64,000 nt of DNA. It comes from JBMOLL01 sp049325415. GTDB lineage: Bacteria; Bacteroidota; Bacteroidia; Bacteroidales; GCA-2748055. Shown one piece after another: positions 34,128-42,183 of this stretch. The notes beneath the pieces are model-generated. The model saw nothing but the letters and a program-made list of their open reading frames with translations, had not been told where the DNA came from and made no database searches. The DNA lies in assembly GCA_049325415.1 (NCBI GenBank), contig JBMOLL010000008.1, positions 1 through 64,000 of the forward strand, read 5' to 3'. The first letter of the stretch is position 1. Each line of letters begins with the position of its first letter. Position numbers and translations under genes: made by a program.

Positions 34128-34520
34128 ATGAAAAGTCGTTTAGTCCGTTTTTTACCCGGGTTTCTGTTTTTTTCCTGGCTGACGCTTATTCCGGTTTTCT
34201 CGATGATCCCCGGCAGCAGGACCGTTGATTTCATTCTTGGGGACGGGAGCGGAATCCGCTGGGACTATATCGAGCATTCTTTGGTTTTTGGAATTCTGGC
34301 GTTTTTATTTTTCCTGTGGAGAAAAAGCAAAACCAGGCAGCCCCGGGGAAATTTTTTCCTTTTTCTGGGTACCGGCCTGGTTTATGCCATACTGACGGAG
34401 GTACTGCAGATTGCGGTTCCCGGCAGGACCTTTAACCCCCTGGATGCCCTGTTCAATGCAGCAGGTTTCCTGGTAGTGCTTCTTGCTTTACTTTATATTC
34501 AGCCCGATTCAGTGCGTTGA
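34128..34520 (+). CDS. VanZ family membrane protein
   Basis: 130 residues with four predicted helices (FLFFSWLTLIPVFSMIPGSR; VFGILAFLFFLWRK; FLFLGTGLVYAILTEVLQ; LFNAAGFLVVLLALLYI). The pattern ending TEVLQIAVPGRTFNPLDALF matches the VanZ-like family: a conserved acid, then xPGR and a D in FNPLDAL. Their role is unclear; VanZ itself lowers teicoplanin sensitivity. Its last 12 bases overlap the end of the convergent malic enzyme gene. Confidence 0.85.
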   Translation: MKSRLVRFLPGFLFFSWLTLIPVFSMIPGSRTVDFILGDGSGIRWDYIEHSLVFGILAFLFFLWRKSKTRQPRGNFFLFLGTGLVYAILTEVLQIAVPGRTFNPLDALFNAAGFLVVLLALLYIQPDSVR

Positions 34521-36782
34521 ACGAAATTGGGCATCGACTACGGCGAAAGCGGCCATATCGACAATTTCCCTCACGCTGCATTCCATCTGGAGAATATGAA
34601 CCGGTTTTCCGATCCCCAGAAGAATGGGCCCGGTTACCTGTGCTTCACCTATTTCCTGCATCATTTTATATGCTATATTCCCGGAGCTGAGGTTGGGGAA
34701 AATAATCGTGTTCACTTTCCTGTCGCCCAGTTTGGAGAAGGGGAATTTTTTAGCCCTTATTTTTTCATTGAGGGCGTAGTTCATCTGCATTTCTCCGTCG
34801 ACAATGAGCTTAGGGTGTTCCTTATGCAGTATACTTACAGCTTCCCTGGCTCTTACCGGGCTTCCCTCCTGCATTACGCCGAAATTGGAATAGGAAACAA
34901 CGGCCATGACCGGTTCGATATTGAAATGTTCAACGGCTTCTGCCACGAGCAGGGCCGTGTCGGCGATAGTCCGCGCTTCGGGCTGGATATTGACGGTGGT
35001 ATCGGCAAAGAAATAGGGTCCGGTCTTCGTTTGCACGATGTACATACCTGCAATATGTTTCTGCGGATTGCTTGTGCCGGTAATCTGGATAGCTGGCCGA
35101 ATAACATCGGCATACTTGCTGGAAAATCCTGAGAGGAAGGCATCAGCATCTCCGGCTTCCACCATCATTATTCCAAAATAGTGAGGCTGGAACATCAGGT
35201 CGAGGGCGTCTTCGTAGGTCATCCCTTTACGCTGTCGTTTGGCAAAAAGCATGGCTGCGTAACGTTTCCGTCTTTCTTCTTCTTCCCTGCCCCGGGGGTC
35301 AAGAATTTCAACCTCTCCCAGGTCGAGATGATTCTCTTCCATCAGCTTCACAATAACCGACCTGTCGCCCAGGAGAAGCGGTTTGGCGATCCCTTCCTGG
35401 AGAATAGTGTGAACGGCTTTCAGGACCTTGAAATTCGCCGCATCGCCGAAGACCACTTTTTTCGGATCCTGCTGGGCTTTCAACCTCACCTCATTAATCA
35501 GCTGGTTTTCAAGACCCATTCTCTTTTTCAGGTGTTCGCGATAGGCATCCCAGTCTTTGATGGGTTTGCGTGCCATACCGGTTTCCATGGCTGCTTTGGC
35601 GACTGCCGGTGCGACATGGTAGATCAACCGGGGATCGAGGGGTTTGGGGATGATATATTCCCGTCCAAAAAACAGGTTCTGCGTTTTATAGGCCTTATTT
35701 ACCGTTTCCGGGACGTCTTCCTTGGCGAGTTGTGACAGGGCATAGACGGCTGCTTTTTTCATTTCTTCGTTTATCCCCTTTGCCCTGACATCCAGGGCTC
35801 CCCTGAAGATAAAGGGGAAGCCGAGAACGTTATTGATCTGGTTCGGATAATCGGAGCGTCCGGTTGCGAAGATCAGGTCTTTTCTGGCATTTACAGCCTT
35901 ATCATAGGCAATTTCAGGATTGGGGTTCGCCATGGCAAATACAATGGGATCTTTCGCCATTGTGAGCAACATTTCCGGAGTGAGGACATCAGCCACGGAG
36001 AGTCCGAGAAAAACATCTGCACCTACAAGGAGTTCAGCCAGTGTCGCGGCGTTAGTTTCCCTGGCAAATTCCATTTTATAGCGGTTCAGGTCTGTCCGCG
36101 AGGTAGTCAGGGGGCCTTTACTGTCGGCCATAAAGACATTTTCCGGTTTAACGCCCAGGGAAATGTACAGCCTTGCGCAGGAGATCGCTGAAGCACCGGC
36201 GCCATTGACGACCACCTTGATCTGGTCGACCTTCTTGCCCACCAGTTCCAGGGCGTTCAGCAGGCCTGCTGCCGAAATGATGGCCGTACCGTGCTGATCA
36301 TCGTGAAAGACCGGGATATCCAGTTCTTCCTTGAGCCGCTGTTCGATATCAAAGCATTCAGGGGCCTTGATATCTTCAAGGTTTATTCCCCCGAAGGTTG
36401 GAGCGATTGCCTTAACCACTTCCACAAAGGCATCGATGTCTTTACGGTCAACCTCGATATCAAAGACATCGACATCAGCAAATATTTTAAAGAGAAGGCC
36501 TTTCCCTTCCATAACCGGCTTGCCCTGCAGTGCTCCGATATCGCCGAGGCCCAGCACAGCGGTTCCGTTGGAGATGACAGCAACCAGGTTGCCTTTTGCC
36601 GTATAGAGGTAGGCATCGTCGGGCTTTTCCTTTATCGCCAGGCAGGGTTCAGCAACACCCGGAGAATAGGCCAGAGAAAGGTCCTGCTGGGTAGAGTGCG
36701 GTTTGGTGGGGATCACCTCAATTTTGCCGGGACGACCACAACTGTGGTAATTCAGAGCATCTTCGCGTGTAAATTTTGCCAT
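34509..36782 (-). CDS. maeB: NADP-dependent malic enzyme with C-terminal phosphotransacetylase-like domain
   Basis: 757 residues, the size of MaeB. The malic domain (residues 1-430) has LSLAYSPGVAEPCLAI, the metal-binding segment FHDDQHGTAIISAAGLLNAL and the dinucleotide-binding VVNGAGASAISCARLY. The C-terminal half (430-757) resembles phosphate acetyltransferase and acts as a regulatory module in MaeB. It decarboxylates malate to pyruvate with NADPH formation. A TAATTTTG box on the reverse strand at 36804-36811 probably drives it. Confidence 0.95.
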   Translation of the reverse strand: MAKFTREDALNYHSCGRPGKIEVIPTKPHSTQQDLSLAYSPGVAEPCLAIKEKPDDAYLYTAKGNLVAVISNGTAVLGLGDIGALQGKPVMEGKGLLFKIFADVDVFDIEVDRKDIDAFVEVVKAIAPTFGGINLEDIKAPECFDIEQRLKEELDIPVFHDDQHGTAIISAAGLLNALELVGKKVDQIKVVVNGAGASAISCARLYISLGVKPENVFMADSKGPLTTSRTDLNRYKMEFARETNAATLAELLVGADVFLGLSVADVLTPEMLLTMAKDPIVFAMANPNPEIAYDKAVNARKDLIFATGRSDYPNQINNVLGFPFIFRGALDVRAKGINEEMKKAAVYALSQLAKEDVPETVNKAYKTQNLFFGREYIIPKPLDPRLIYHVAPAVAKAAMETGMARKPIKDWDAYREHLKKRMGLENQLINEVRLKAQQDPKKVVFGDAANFKVLKAVHTILQEGIAKPLLLGDRSVIVKLMEENHLDLGEVEILDPRGREEEERRKRYAAMLFAKRQRKGMTYEDALDLMFQPHYFGIMMVEAGDADAFLSGFSSKYADVIRPAIQITGTSNPQKHIAGMYIVQTKTGPYFFADTTVNIQPEARTIADTALLVAEAVEHFNIEPVMAVVSYSNFGVMQEGSPVRAREAVSILHKEHPKLIVDGEMQMNYALNEKIRAKKFPFSKLGDRKVNTIIFPNLSSGNIAYKMMQEIGEAQVTGPILLGIGKPVHILQMECSVREIVDMAAFAVVDAQFRSTH

Positions 36783-36803
36783 TTCAATAGAATTTGTTCA
36801 GGT

Positions 36804-36811
36804 CAAAATTA
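36804..36811 (-). promoter_or_regulatory. -7 promoter box for maeB
   Basis: Reverse strand reads TAATTTTG (TAnnTTTG), 21 bp before the maeB ATG at 36782. No good -33 box at 19-21 bp. Confidence 0.35.
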
Positions 36812-36943
36812 CGAATAGCTTCTGCTTGTTGCTCACGGATATGACAAAGAACATCATGTTTTGAAACAGGGCCGGAAACTCTCAGGATTCATTTATCCTA
36901 TGAAAATTGTAGCATAACAAAACAAATCAAATGATTACATCGT

Positions 36944-36951
36944 TATATTTG
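36944..36951 (+). promoter_or_regulatory. -7 promoter box for the DUF2271/T9SS gene
   Basis: TATATTTG, a full -7 match, 34 bp before the ATG at 36986. The upstream box is not clear. Confidence 0.4.
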
Positions 36952-36985
36952 CATATTTATATGATTACAGTCATCCCATGACTCC

Positions 36986-37783
36986 ATGAAAACAATAGTA
37001 ATTTCTACCCTTCTGATGGCCGCGTTTCTTATACCGGCACAGGCCCAGGCTGACGGAAGCGTCACGTTCAGTGTGAAAACCGTTTCGAACGGCACCGGCT
37101 TTTCTCCGAAACATGTTCTGGCCATCTGGGTGGAGGATGGTTCGGGAAACTTTGTAAAAACACTCAAACTCCAGGCCGATAAGCGCAAGCAATACCTTTA
37201 CACCTGGAATGCAAAATCGTTGGGGAACACAGTTGATGCCACAACCGGGGCAACGCTCTCATCCCATATCCGGCACACTGTAAGCTGGGACCTCACCAAC
37301 ACCTCGCACGCTCTGGTAGCCGACGGCAGTTATTCCTTTGTTATCGAATACACAAGCGAGCACGCTCAGGGGCCAAAAACGACCGTGTCTTTTACCAAAT
37401 CCGCTGATGAGGTTCATGTGAGCCCTGCAAACCTTTCCTATTTCATTGAGATGGATCTTTTATACACACCGGCTGATACAACGGGAGGCGGAGCCACGAA
37501 GCTAAATCCGGTTCAGGCCGGAGATGGACTTCTGAAGGTGTTTCCCAGCCCTGCCTCCGATCATCTTTACCTGCAATGGAACACCCCGGCCGCGGGTCCT
37601 GCCCGTATCCTGCTTTACGACAGCAGTATGCGGCTCGTGAAGGTGCTTTACGATGATGACATGCCCTCGGGGAATATGCAGATGACCTGGGGTGTGGATC
37701 CTTCGATGGCGCCGGGAACCTATTTTGTGGTCTTCCAGGGGAATTCGTGGTATTCCACCAGAAAAATTATGCTGATCCATTGA
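36986..37783 (+). CDS. Secreted DUF2271 protein with T9SS type A sorting domain
   Basis: 265 residues. Signal peptide MKTIVISTLLMAAFLIPAQA. The first part (about residues 22-160) fits DUF2271: it begins GSVTFSVKTVSNGTGFSPKH and contains HVLAIWVEDGSGNFVKTL. The last 85 residues form a T9SS C-terminal sorting domain: VFPSPASDHLYLQW, ILLYDSSMRLVKVL, PGTYFVVFQGNSWYSTRKI. The protein should cross the outer membrane by type IX secretion and be attached or released at the surface. Function of DUF2271 is unknown; some members sit near FMN- or heme-dependent membrane oxidoreductases, but none is adjacent here. Confidence 0.88.
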   Translation: MKTIVISTLLMAAFLIPAQAQADGSVTFSVKTVSNGTGFSPKHVLAIWVEDGSGNFVKTLKLQADKRKQYLYTWNAKSLGNTVDATTGATLSSHIRHTVSWDLTNTSHALVADGSYSFVIEYTSEHAQGPKTTVSFTKSADEVHVSPANLSYFIEMDLLYTPADTTGGGATKLNPVQAGDGLLKVFPSPASDHLYLQWNTPAAGPARILLYDSSMRLVKVLYDDDMPSGNMQMTWGVDPSMAPGTYFVVFQGNSWYSTRKIMLIH

Positions 37784-37796
37784 GCCGAATTCCGGC

Positions 37797-38702
37797 TTAC
37801 CTGAACACGCGGGTATCGATGGCCCCCCACCAAAGCAGGACCGGATTTTCGTTAAAAGCATTGATTAAATAAACCCTGTAAGGGAAGAGGCTTTCTTCCC
37901 TTTTTTTCATTTTAAAAGTGAACAGGTAGGTGCAGGAACAGTCGCAATAGCAGTATTCCTCAGGATAGTTACACTGGTCCTCCACATAAAAACAAAGGGT
38001 ATCCCCGCTGTTGTCATAACTTGAGGAAAACGGGGCACAACAGCCATAATTCAGGGCGGTGGTGAGCAGAATAGTATCTCCGCTGAAGGCAAGCCAGGTA
38101 GTGTCGGCTCCCGTGTAGCCTGAACTGACTGCAGAAGCGGAATCCAGCTGATTACAGCCCTCGAGTTCAAGCGAAAGCAGTTCCGGGGGAAGGGCCCGGA
38201 CCGAGCCTGCAGGAAGCAGGGTGGTATCAAGAGGAAGATTCAGGTTGAGGTTGAGGGTAAAGTGGAAGGTATCCCGTTTGAAAGCGCTTTGCGACTCCAG
38301 CAGAATAAAGTTCATTTCCTTCGGTTCAAAAGGTCCTGCTCTGAAAGATATTTGTTCCGGGCAAAAGCACCATGAGTAAGGCCCCAGGTCGACGATATGG
38401 ATAAAACAACTGTCGTTTTGACAAACCAGATAGACCAGCACGGAATCCGTATCGCAGCAAAGCTCACTGTTATAAACTGAAAAATCAAGGTAGCCCTGAC
38501 CTTCAGTACGGACGGTCACAGAAGACTGGTTAAACGGTGAGGCAGCTGGCAGGCAACCGGAAAAAGTAAGGGAATCAACGGCAGGATAAAGGAAGACGAT
38601 TTTGGGATCGTCGATACCCGGAAGACAGGCATACAGGCAGAGCAGAGCCAGAAAAACCCCCGGCAGACATGCTCGTTTCCCGGTTAATTTACGCAACGCC
38701 AT
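37797..38702 (-). CDS. Cysteine-rich lipoprotein, function unknown
   Basis: 301 residues. The hydrophobic signal ends at a lipobox (LALLCLYAC), so lipidation near residue 26 is likely. The mature part is beta-rich and carries about 20 cysteines, many as pairs or clusters (SELCCDTDSV, WCFCPEQ, NYGCCAPF, EEYCYCDCSCTY), which suggests disulfides or metal binding. No known domain is recognised. It ends 13 bp from the convergent DUF2271/T9SS gene; a link is not established. It is probably anchored to the periplasmic or outer face of the outer membrane. Confidence 0.72.
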   Translation of the reverse strand: MALRKLTGKRACLPGVFLALLCLYACLPGIDDPKIVFLYPAVDSLTFSGCLPAASPFNQSSVTVRTEGQGYLDFSVYNSELCCDTDSVLVYLVCQNDSCFIHIVDLGPYSWCFCPEQISFRAGPFEPKEMNFILLESQSAFKRDTFHFTLNLNLNLPLDTTLLPAGSVRALPPELLSLELEGCNQLDSASAVSSGYTGADTTWLAFSGDTILLTTALNYGCCAPFSSSYDNSGDTLCFYVEDQCNYPEEYCYCDCSCTYLFTFKMKKREESLFPYRVYLINAFNENPVLLWWGAIDTRVFR

Positions 38703-38753
38703 TGCCTTTGTACTTCGTATGAATACTGACGGAGATAAATTTACGCCATTTAT

Positions 38754-38785
38754 TTTGCATTAATTAAATTTCGATTATATATTTG
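38754..38785 (+). promoter_or_regulatory. Promoter of tRNA-Gly
   Basis: TTTG (38754-38757), 20-base spacer, TATATTTG (38778-38785), both exact matches, 12 bp before the tRNA 5' end. Confidence 0.72.
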
Positions 38786-38797
38786 CAATCCCAAAAT

Positions 38798-38870
<73 letters not shown>

Positions 38871-38877
38871 CAAAGTA

Positions 38878-38902
38878 AAGCCGTTGAAGAACGGCTTTTT
38901 TT
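38878..38902 (+). terminator. Rho-independent terminator of tRNA-Gly
   Basis: Stem AAGCCGTT (38878-38885) and AACGGCTT around loop GAAG, then a run of T residues to about 38902. Confidence 0.85.
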
Positions 38903-38949
38903 GTATAAACGGTTAGGTTTTTTTCGCTATTTTTAATCCGGATAAACTT

Positions 38950-38980
38950 AACCACATGTGGTTTCCGGGTTGAACCGGAA
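38950..38980 (+). repeat. Two adjoining palindromes
   Basis: AACCACATGTGGTT at 38950-38963 is a perfect 14-bp palindrome, followed directly by TTCCGG (38963-38968) and CCGGAA (38975-38980), a 6-bp inverted repeat. They lie between the tRNA-Gly terminator and the tandem repeat. Purpose unknown; a protein-binding site is possible. Confidence 0.5.
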
Positions 38981-38999
38981 GTTTTGCCATAAGATTGCG

Positions 39000-39350
39000 T
39001 TCTTTGCCCGGATGGCGGAATCGAGGAGGAGGCACGACGACGAGCTCACGAACCTGATTTTTCGGGTGAGTAACAGGTAGGTGCGCCCATCCCCGAAAGT
39101 ATCCAATTGCTGGAGAGAGTCGCCCTTTTTTTCCTGAGGAATCAGGGAATATGATAACAATAGTTCTTTGCCCGGATGGCGGAACCGAGGAGGAGGCACG
39201 ACGACGAGCTCACGAACCTGATTTTTCAGGTGAGTAACAGGTAGGTGCGCCCATCCCCGAAAGTATCCAATTGCTGGAGAGAGTCGCCCTTTTTTTTCCT
39301 GAGGAATCAGGGGATATGATAACAATAGTTCTTTGCCCGGATGGCGGAAT
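39000..39350 (+). repeat. Two tandem units of about 165 bp, each starting with the 5' end of tRNA-Leu
   Basis: Unit 1 runs 39006-39169 and unit 2 39170-39334; they differ at about four places only (one of these is 7 versus 8 T). Each starts with GCCCGGATGGCGGAA, identical to the first 15 bases of the tRNA-Leu that starts at 39335, and the shared TTCTTT leader precedes all three. The rest of each unit has no tRNA body; it includes a small hairpin (ACCTGA-TTTT-TCAGGT; in unit 1 one base changed but still G-U pairable) and a run of 7-8 T. Reverse-strand ORFs here look like chance. It explains the 430-bp gap between tRNA-Gly and tRNA-Leu. Confidence 0.85.
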
Positions 39351-39420
39351 AGGTAGACGCGCTGGACTTAAAATCCAGTGGCCAGAAATGGCCGTGCCGG
39401 TTCGATTCCGGCTCCGGGTA
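39335..39420 (+). tRNA. tRNA-Leu (anticodon TAA)
   Basis: 86 nt: acceptor GCCCGGA/TCCGGGT (G1-T72 wobble, usual for this phylum) with discriminator A, anticodon stem CTGGA/TCCAG with loop CTTAAAA, long variable arm GGCCAGAAATGGCC as in class II tRNAs, T arm GCCGG-TTCGATT-CCGGC. Its 5' end is duplicated in the two tandem units upstream. No consensus promoter is evident directly upstream. A terminator follows. Confidence 0.96.
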
Positions 39421-39432
39421 CAAACAGTATGC

Positions 39433-39458
39433 AAAACGCCTTTCGGGGCGTTTTTTTT
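39433..39458 (+). terminator. Rho-independent terminator of tRNA-Leu
   Basis: Stem AAAACGCC (39433-39440) with GGCGTTTT, loop TTTCGG, then eight T in total. On the reverse strand it could also stop mutS transcription, though with only four T. Confidence 0.8.
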
Positions 39459-39472
39459 ACCGGGAAAAGAAA

Positions 39473-42109
39473 TCAGAGGCCCGACAGTTTTTTAATCTCA
39501 TTAAGCTTGTTCAGCGCTTCGAGAGGCGTCAGGTTATTGATGTCGGTACTGGCAATCTGATCGCGTATTTGTTTCAATACCGGATCTTCGAGCTGAAAAA
39601 AGCTCATCTGGAAGCCTTCTCTTTTGGTACCCAGTTCCCCGACTGGTTTCGAAAGGGATTTTTCTCCTCCGGTTTTTTCCAGTTCCCGGAGTATTTCATT
39701 TGCCCTTTTTACGACGCTTCTGGGCATTCCGGCCATTTGCGCAACATGGATCCCAAAACTGTGTTCGCTGCCTCCGCGTGCCAGTTTTCTGAGGAAAAGC
39801 ACTTTATCTTCCAGTTCGCGGATGGAGATATGATAGTTTTTTACCCGGGAAAAGGTTTTTTCCATCTCGTTGAGTTCGTGGTAGTGGGTTGCAAAAAGTG
39901 TTTTTGCCTTGAATTTCGGATGTTCATGGATATATTCCACCATGGCCCAGGCAATGGATATCCCGTCGTAGGTGCTGGTTCCGCGGCCGATCTCATCGAG
40001 CAGGATCAGGCTTCTGTCGGACAGATTATTCAGAATACTGGCTGATTCAAGCATTTCGACCATAAAGGTGGATTCTCCCAGTGAGATATTGTCGGAAGCA
40101 CCGACGCGGGTAAAGATTTTATCCACCCAGCCCAGCCGGGCAGAGCTTGCAGGAACAAAGCTGCCTACCTGGGCCATCAGGCTGATCAATGCCGTTTGCC
40201 TCAACAGGGCAGATTTTCCGGACATGTTCGGACCGGTTAGGATGATGATCTGCTGGTCGTGATCGTCGAGAAGAAAGTCATTGGTGACATATTCCTCATC
40301 GACCGGAAGTTGTTTTTCGATCACGGGGTGCCGGCCGCCGGTGATATCGATGACATTGCTGCCGTTTATTTCGGGCCGGCAATACTTTTCCTTTTCTGCG
40401 AGCAGGGCAAAAGAGATCAGGCAGTCGAGCCGGGCGACCAGGGAGGCGTTCAGCTGGATGGCCTGCACATATTCTGAAGCGGAGACCAGCAGATCGTTAA
40501 AAATTCTGGCTTCGATGGAAAGTGTTTTTTCTTCTGCACCCAGAATTTTTTCCTCGTAATTCTTCAGTTCTTCAGTGATATATCTTTCTGCGCTTACGAG
40601 GGTTTGTTTGCGGATCCAATCGGGAGGAACCTTATCCCTGTGTGTATTCCTAACTTCGATATAATAGCCGAAAACATTGTTAAAGCCGACTTTCAGGCTG
40701 CTGATCCCGGTCCTTTCCGTTTCCCTTTGCTGAAGCCGGACCAGATAGTCCTTACCTGAGAACATAATTTCCCGGAGTTCATCCAGCTCCTCCGACACCC
40801 CGGATGCAATCACACCTCCCTTATTCAGTTGTGCCGGGGGATCCGGATTAAGCTGTAACCTGATTTTATCGCGGATAGACGCACAGGGATTCAATTGTTC
40901 GGCGATGCGCATCAGGGCGGGTTCGCCGGAGGTGTTGCAAACTTCCCGGATGGGTTCGATGGCCGACAGAGCCAGCTGCAACTGGATCATTTCCCTTGGC
41001 GAGCATCTTCCCACGGCCACCTTGGAAATTATTCTTTCAAGATCTCCGATGAGCTTAATCCGGGAGCCAAGTTCTTCCCGAAGTTCGTTATTGGTGAGCA
41101 GGAACTCAACCATGTTGTGTCGTTCCCTGATAAGCAGGATATCTTTCAGCGGCAGGGCGAGCCATCTTTTCATCAGCCTCGATCCCATGGGAGACACGGT
41201 TCGGTCCATGACTTCCAGCAGGGTTTTGCCTCCCGGATGAAGTGCCTGGAACAGTTCGAGGTTTCGGATGGTAAACCGGTCGAGCCAGACATAATGATCC
41301 TCTTCGAGCCGTGCAAGCGCCTGAATATGAGAAAGGCTGTTGTGCTGGGTCATTTCGAGGTACTGCAGTATGGCACCACTGGCGATGATCCCGTGTTGAA
41401 GAGATTCCACTCCGAAGCCTTTAAGGTTGGCAGTCTGAAATTGCCGCAGCAGTTTTTCCCGGGCATTATCGGGAGAAAAAGCCCAGTCTTCGAGGGCATA
41501 GGTATAATAGTTTTCTCCGAAATTTTCCCTGAAGTACTGCAGTTTCGATCTTTCGACCAAAACCTCTTTTGGTCTGAGGCTGCTCAGCAGTTTGTCGATA
41601 TATTCCAAGGAGCCTTCAGCGGTCAGGAATTCCCCGGTAGAGATATCGAGAAAAGCGATTCCGGCCAGGTTTTTGTCCAGAAACACCCCGGCAAGGAAAT
41701 TATTTTCCTTGTTCTCCAGAACATTATCGTTAATCGTTACCCCGGGTGTTACGAGCTCGGTAATCCCTCGTTTTACCAGTTTTTTTGTGAGTTTCGGATC
41801 TTCCAGCTGCTCACAGATGGCCACCCGCTGTCCGGCCCTGACCAGCCGTGGCAGGTAGGTATCGAGTGCATGATGAGGAAAGCCTGCGAGCTCCACCATG
41901 GATGCCGCTCCGTTGGCCCTTCGGGTAAGGGTAATTCCAAGGATTTCTGCTGTTTTTATCGCATCGGCGCCAAAAGTCTCATAAAAATCCCCCATCCGGA
42001 ACAACAGCAGGGCGTCCGGGTGTTTCGCCTTGATGCTGTTATACTGTTGCATCAAAGGGGTATCGGTCTCTATGGCGGCAGATTTCGTCAATTTCAACTC
42101 CAGCATCAA
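39473..42109 (-). CDS. mutS: DNA mismatch repair protein MutS
   Basis: 878 residues, full length. The N-terminal mismatch-recognition motif is GDFYETF (preceded by LLFRM); connector, lever and clamp domains follow; the ATPase has Walker A GPNMSGKS (K632), Walker B LILLDEIGRGTSTYDG and the C-terminal helix-turn-helix region (HVAQMAGMPRSVVKRANEIL). It recognises mismatches and starts repair with MutL, which is not in the window. ATG at 42109. Convergent with tRNA-Leu. Confidence 0.97.
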   Translation of the reverse strand: MMLELKLTKSAAIETDTPLMQQYNSIKAKHPDALLLFRMGDFYETFGADAIKTAEILGITLTRRANGAASMVELAGFPHHALDTYLPRLVRAGQRVAICEQLEDPKLTKKLVKRGITELVTPGVTINDNVLENKENNFLAGVFLDKNLAGIAFLDISTGEFLTAEGSLEYIDKLLSSLRPKEVLVERSKLQYFRENFGENYYTYALEDWAFSPDNAREKLLRQFQTANLKGFGVESLQHGIIASGAILQYLEMTQHNSLSHIQALARLEEDHYVWLDRFTIRNLELFQALHPGGKTLLEVMDRTVSPMGSRLMKRWLALPLKDILLIRERHNMVEFLLTNNELREELGSRIKLIGDLERIISKVAVGRCSPREMIQLQLALSAIEPIREVCNTSGEPALMRIAEQLNPCASIRDKIRLQLNPDPPAQLNKGGVIASGVSEELDELREIMFSGKDYLVRLQQRETERTGISSLKVGFNNVFGYYIEVRNTHRDKVPPDWIRKQTLVSAERYITEELKNYEEKILGAEEKTLSIEARIFNDLLVSASEYVQAIQLNASLVARLDCLISFALLAEKEKYCRPEINGSNVIDITGGRHPVIEKQLPVDEEYVTNDFLLDDHDQQIIILTGPNMSGKSALLRQTALISLMAQVGSFVPASSARLGWVDKIFTRVGASDNISLGESTFMVEMLESASILNNLSDRSLILLDEIGRGTSTYDGISIAWAMVEYIHEHPKFKAKTLFATHYHELNEMEKTFSRVKNYHISIRELEDKVLFLRKLARGGSEHSFGIHVAQMAGMPRSVVKRANEILRELEKTGGEKSLSKPVGELGTKREGFQMSFFQLEDPVLKQIRDQIASTDINNLTPLEALNKLNEIKKLSGL

Positions 42110-42171
42110 AAATAACGGTTAAAAACGGAATAAAAAAGCCGCTGAAAACTTCCCTCTTCACTACATAGTCC

Positions 42172-42179
42172 TACCTTTG
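42172..42179 (+). promoter_or_regulatory. -7 promoter box for the MFS/methyltransferase operon
   Basis: TACCTTTG, exact -7 match, ending 4 bp before the ATG at 42184, so transcription would start at or near the start codon (leaderless mRNA). No clear -33 box. Confidence 0.4.
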
Positions 42180-42183
42180 CCGC

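Noticed and set aside
39000..39350. CRISPR array
   Set aside because: Only two units of 165 bp with no short repeat-spacer pattern and no cas genes.
39000..39420. Integrated element with att site at tRNA-Leu
   Set aside because: The duplicated part is the tRNA 5' end, there is no integrase, and the tRNA 3' end is not repeated in the window.
38948..39434. Reverse ORFs with repeated peptide in the tRNA-Leu upstream units
   Set aside because: They exist because the 165-bp unit is duplicated; the frame runs into the tRNA-Leu gene and the product is not protein-like.
40895..42115. Forward ORF of 406 codons
   Set aside because: It is antisense to mutS, whose protein is fully conserved; the forward frame is open by codon bias only.
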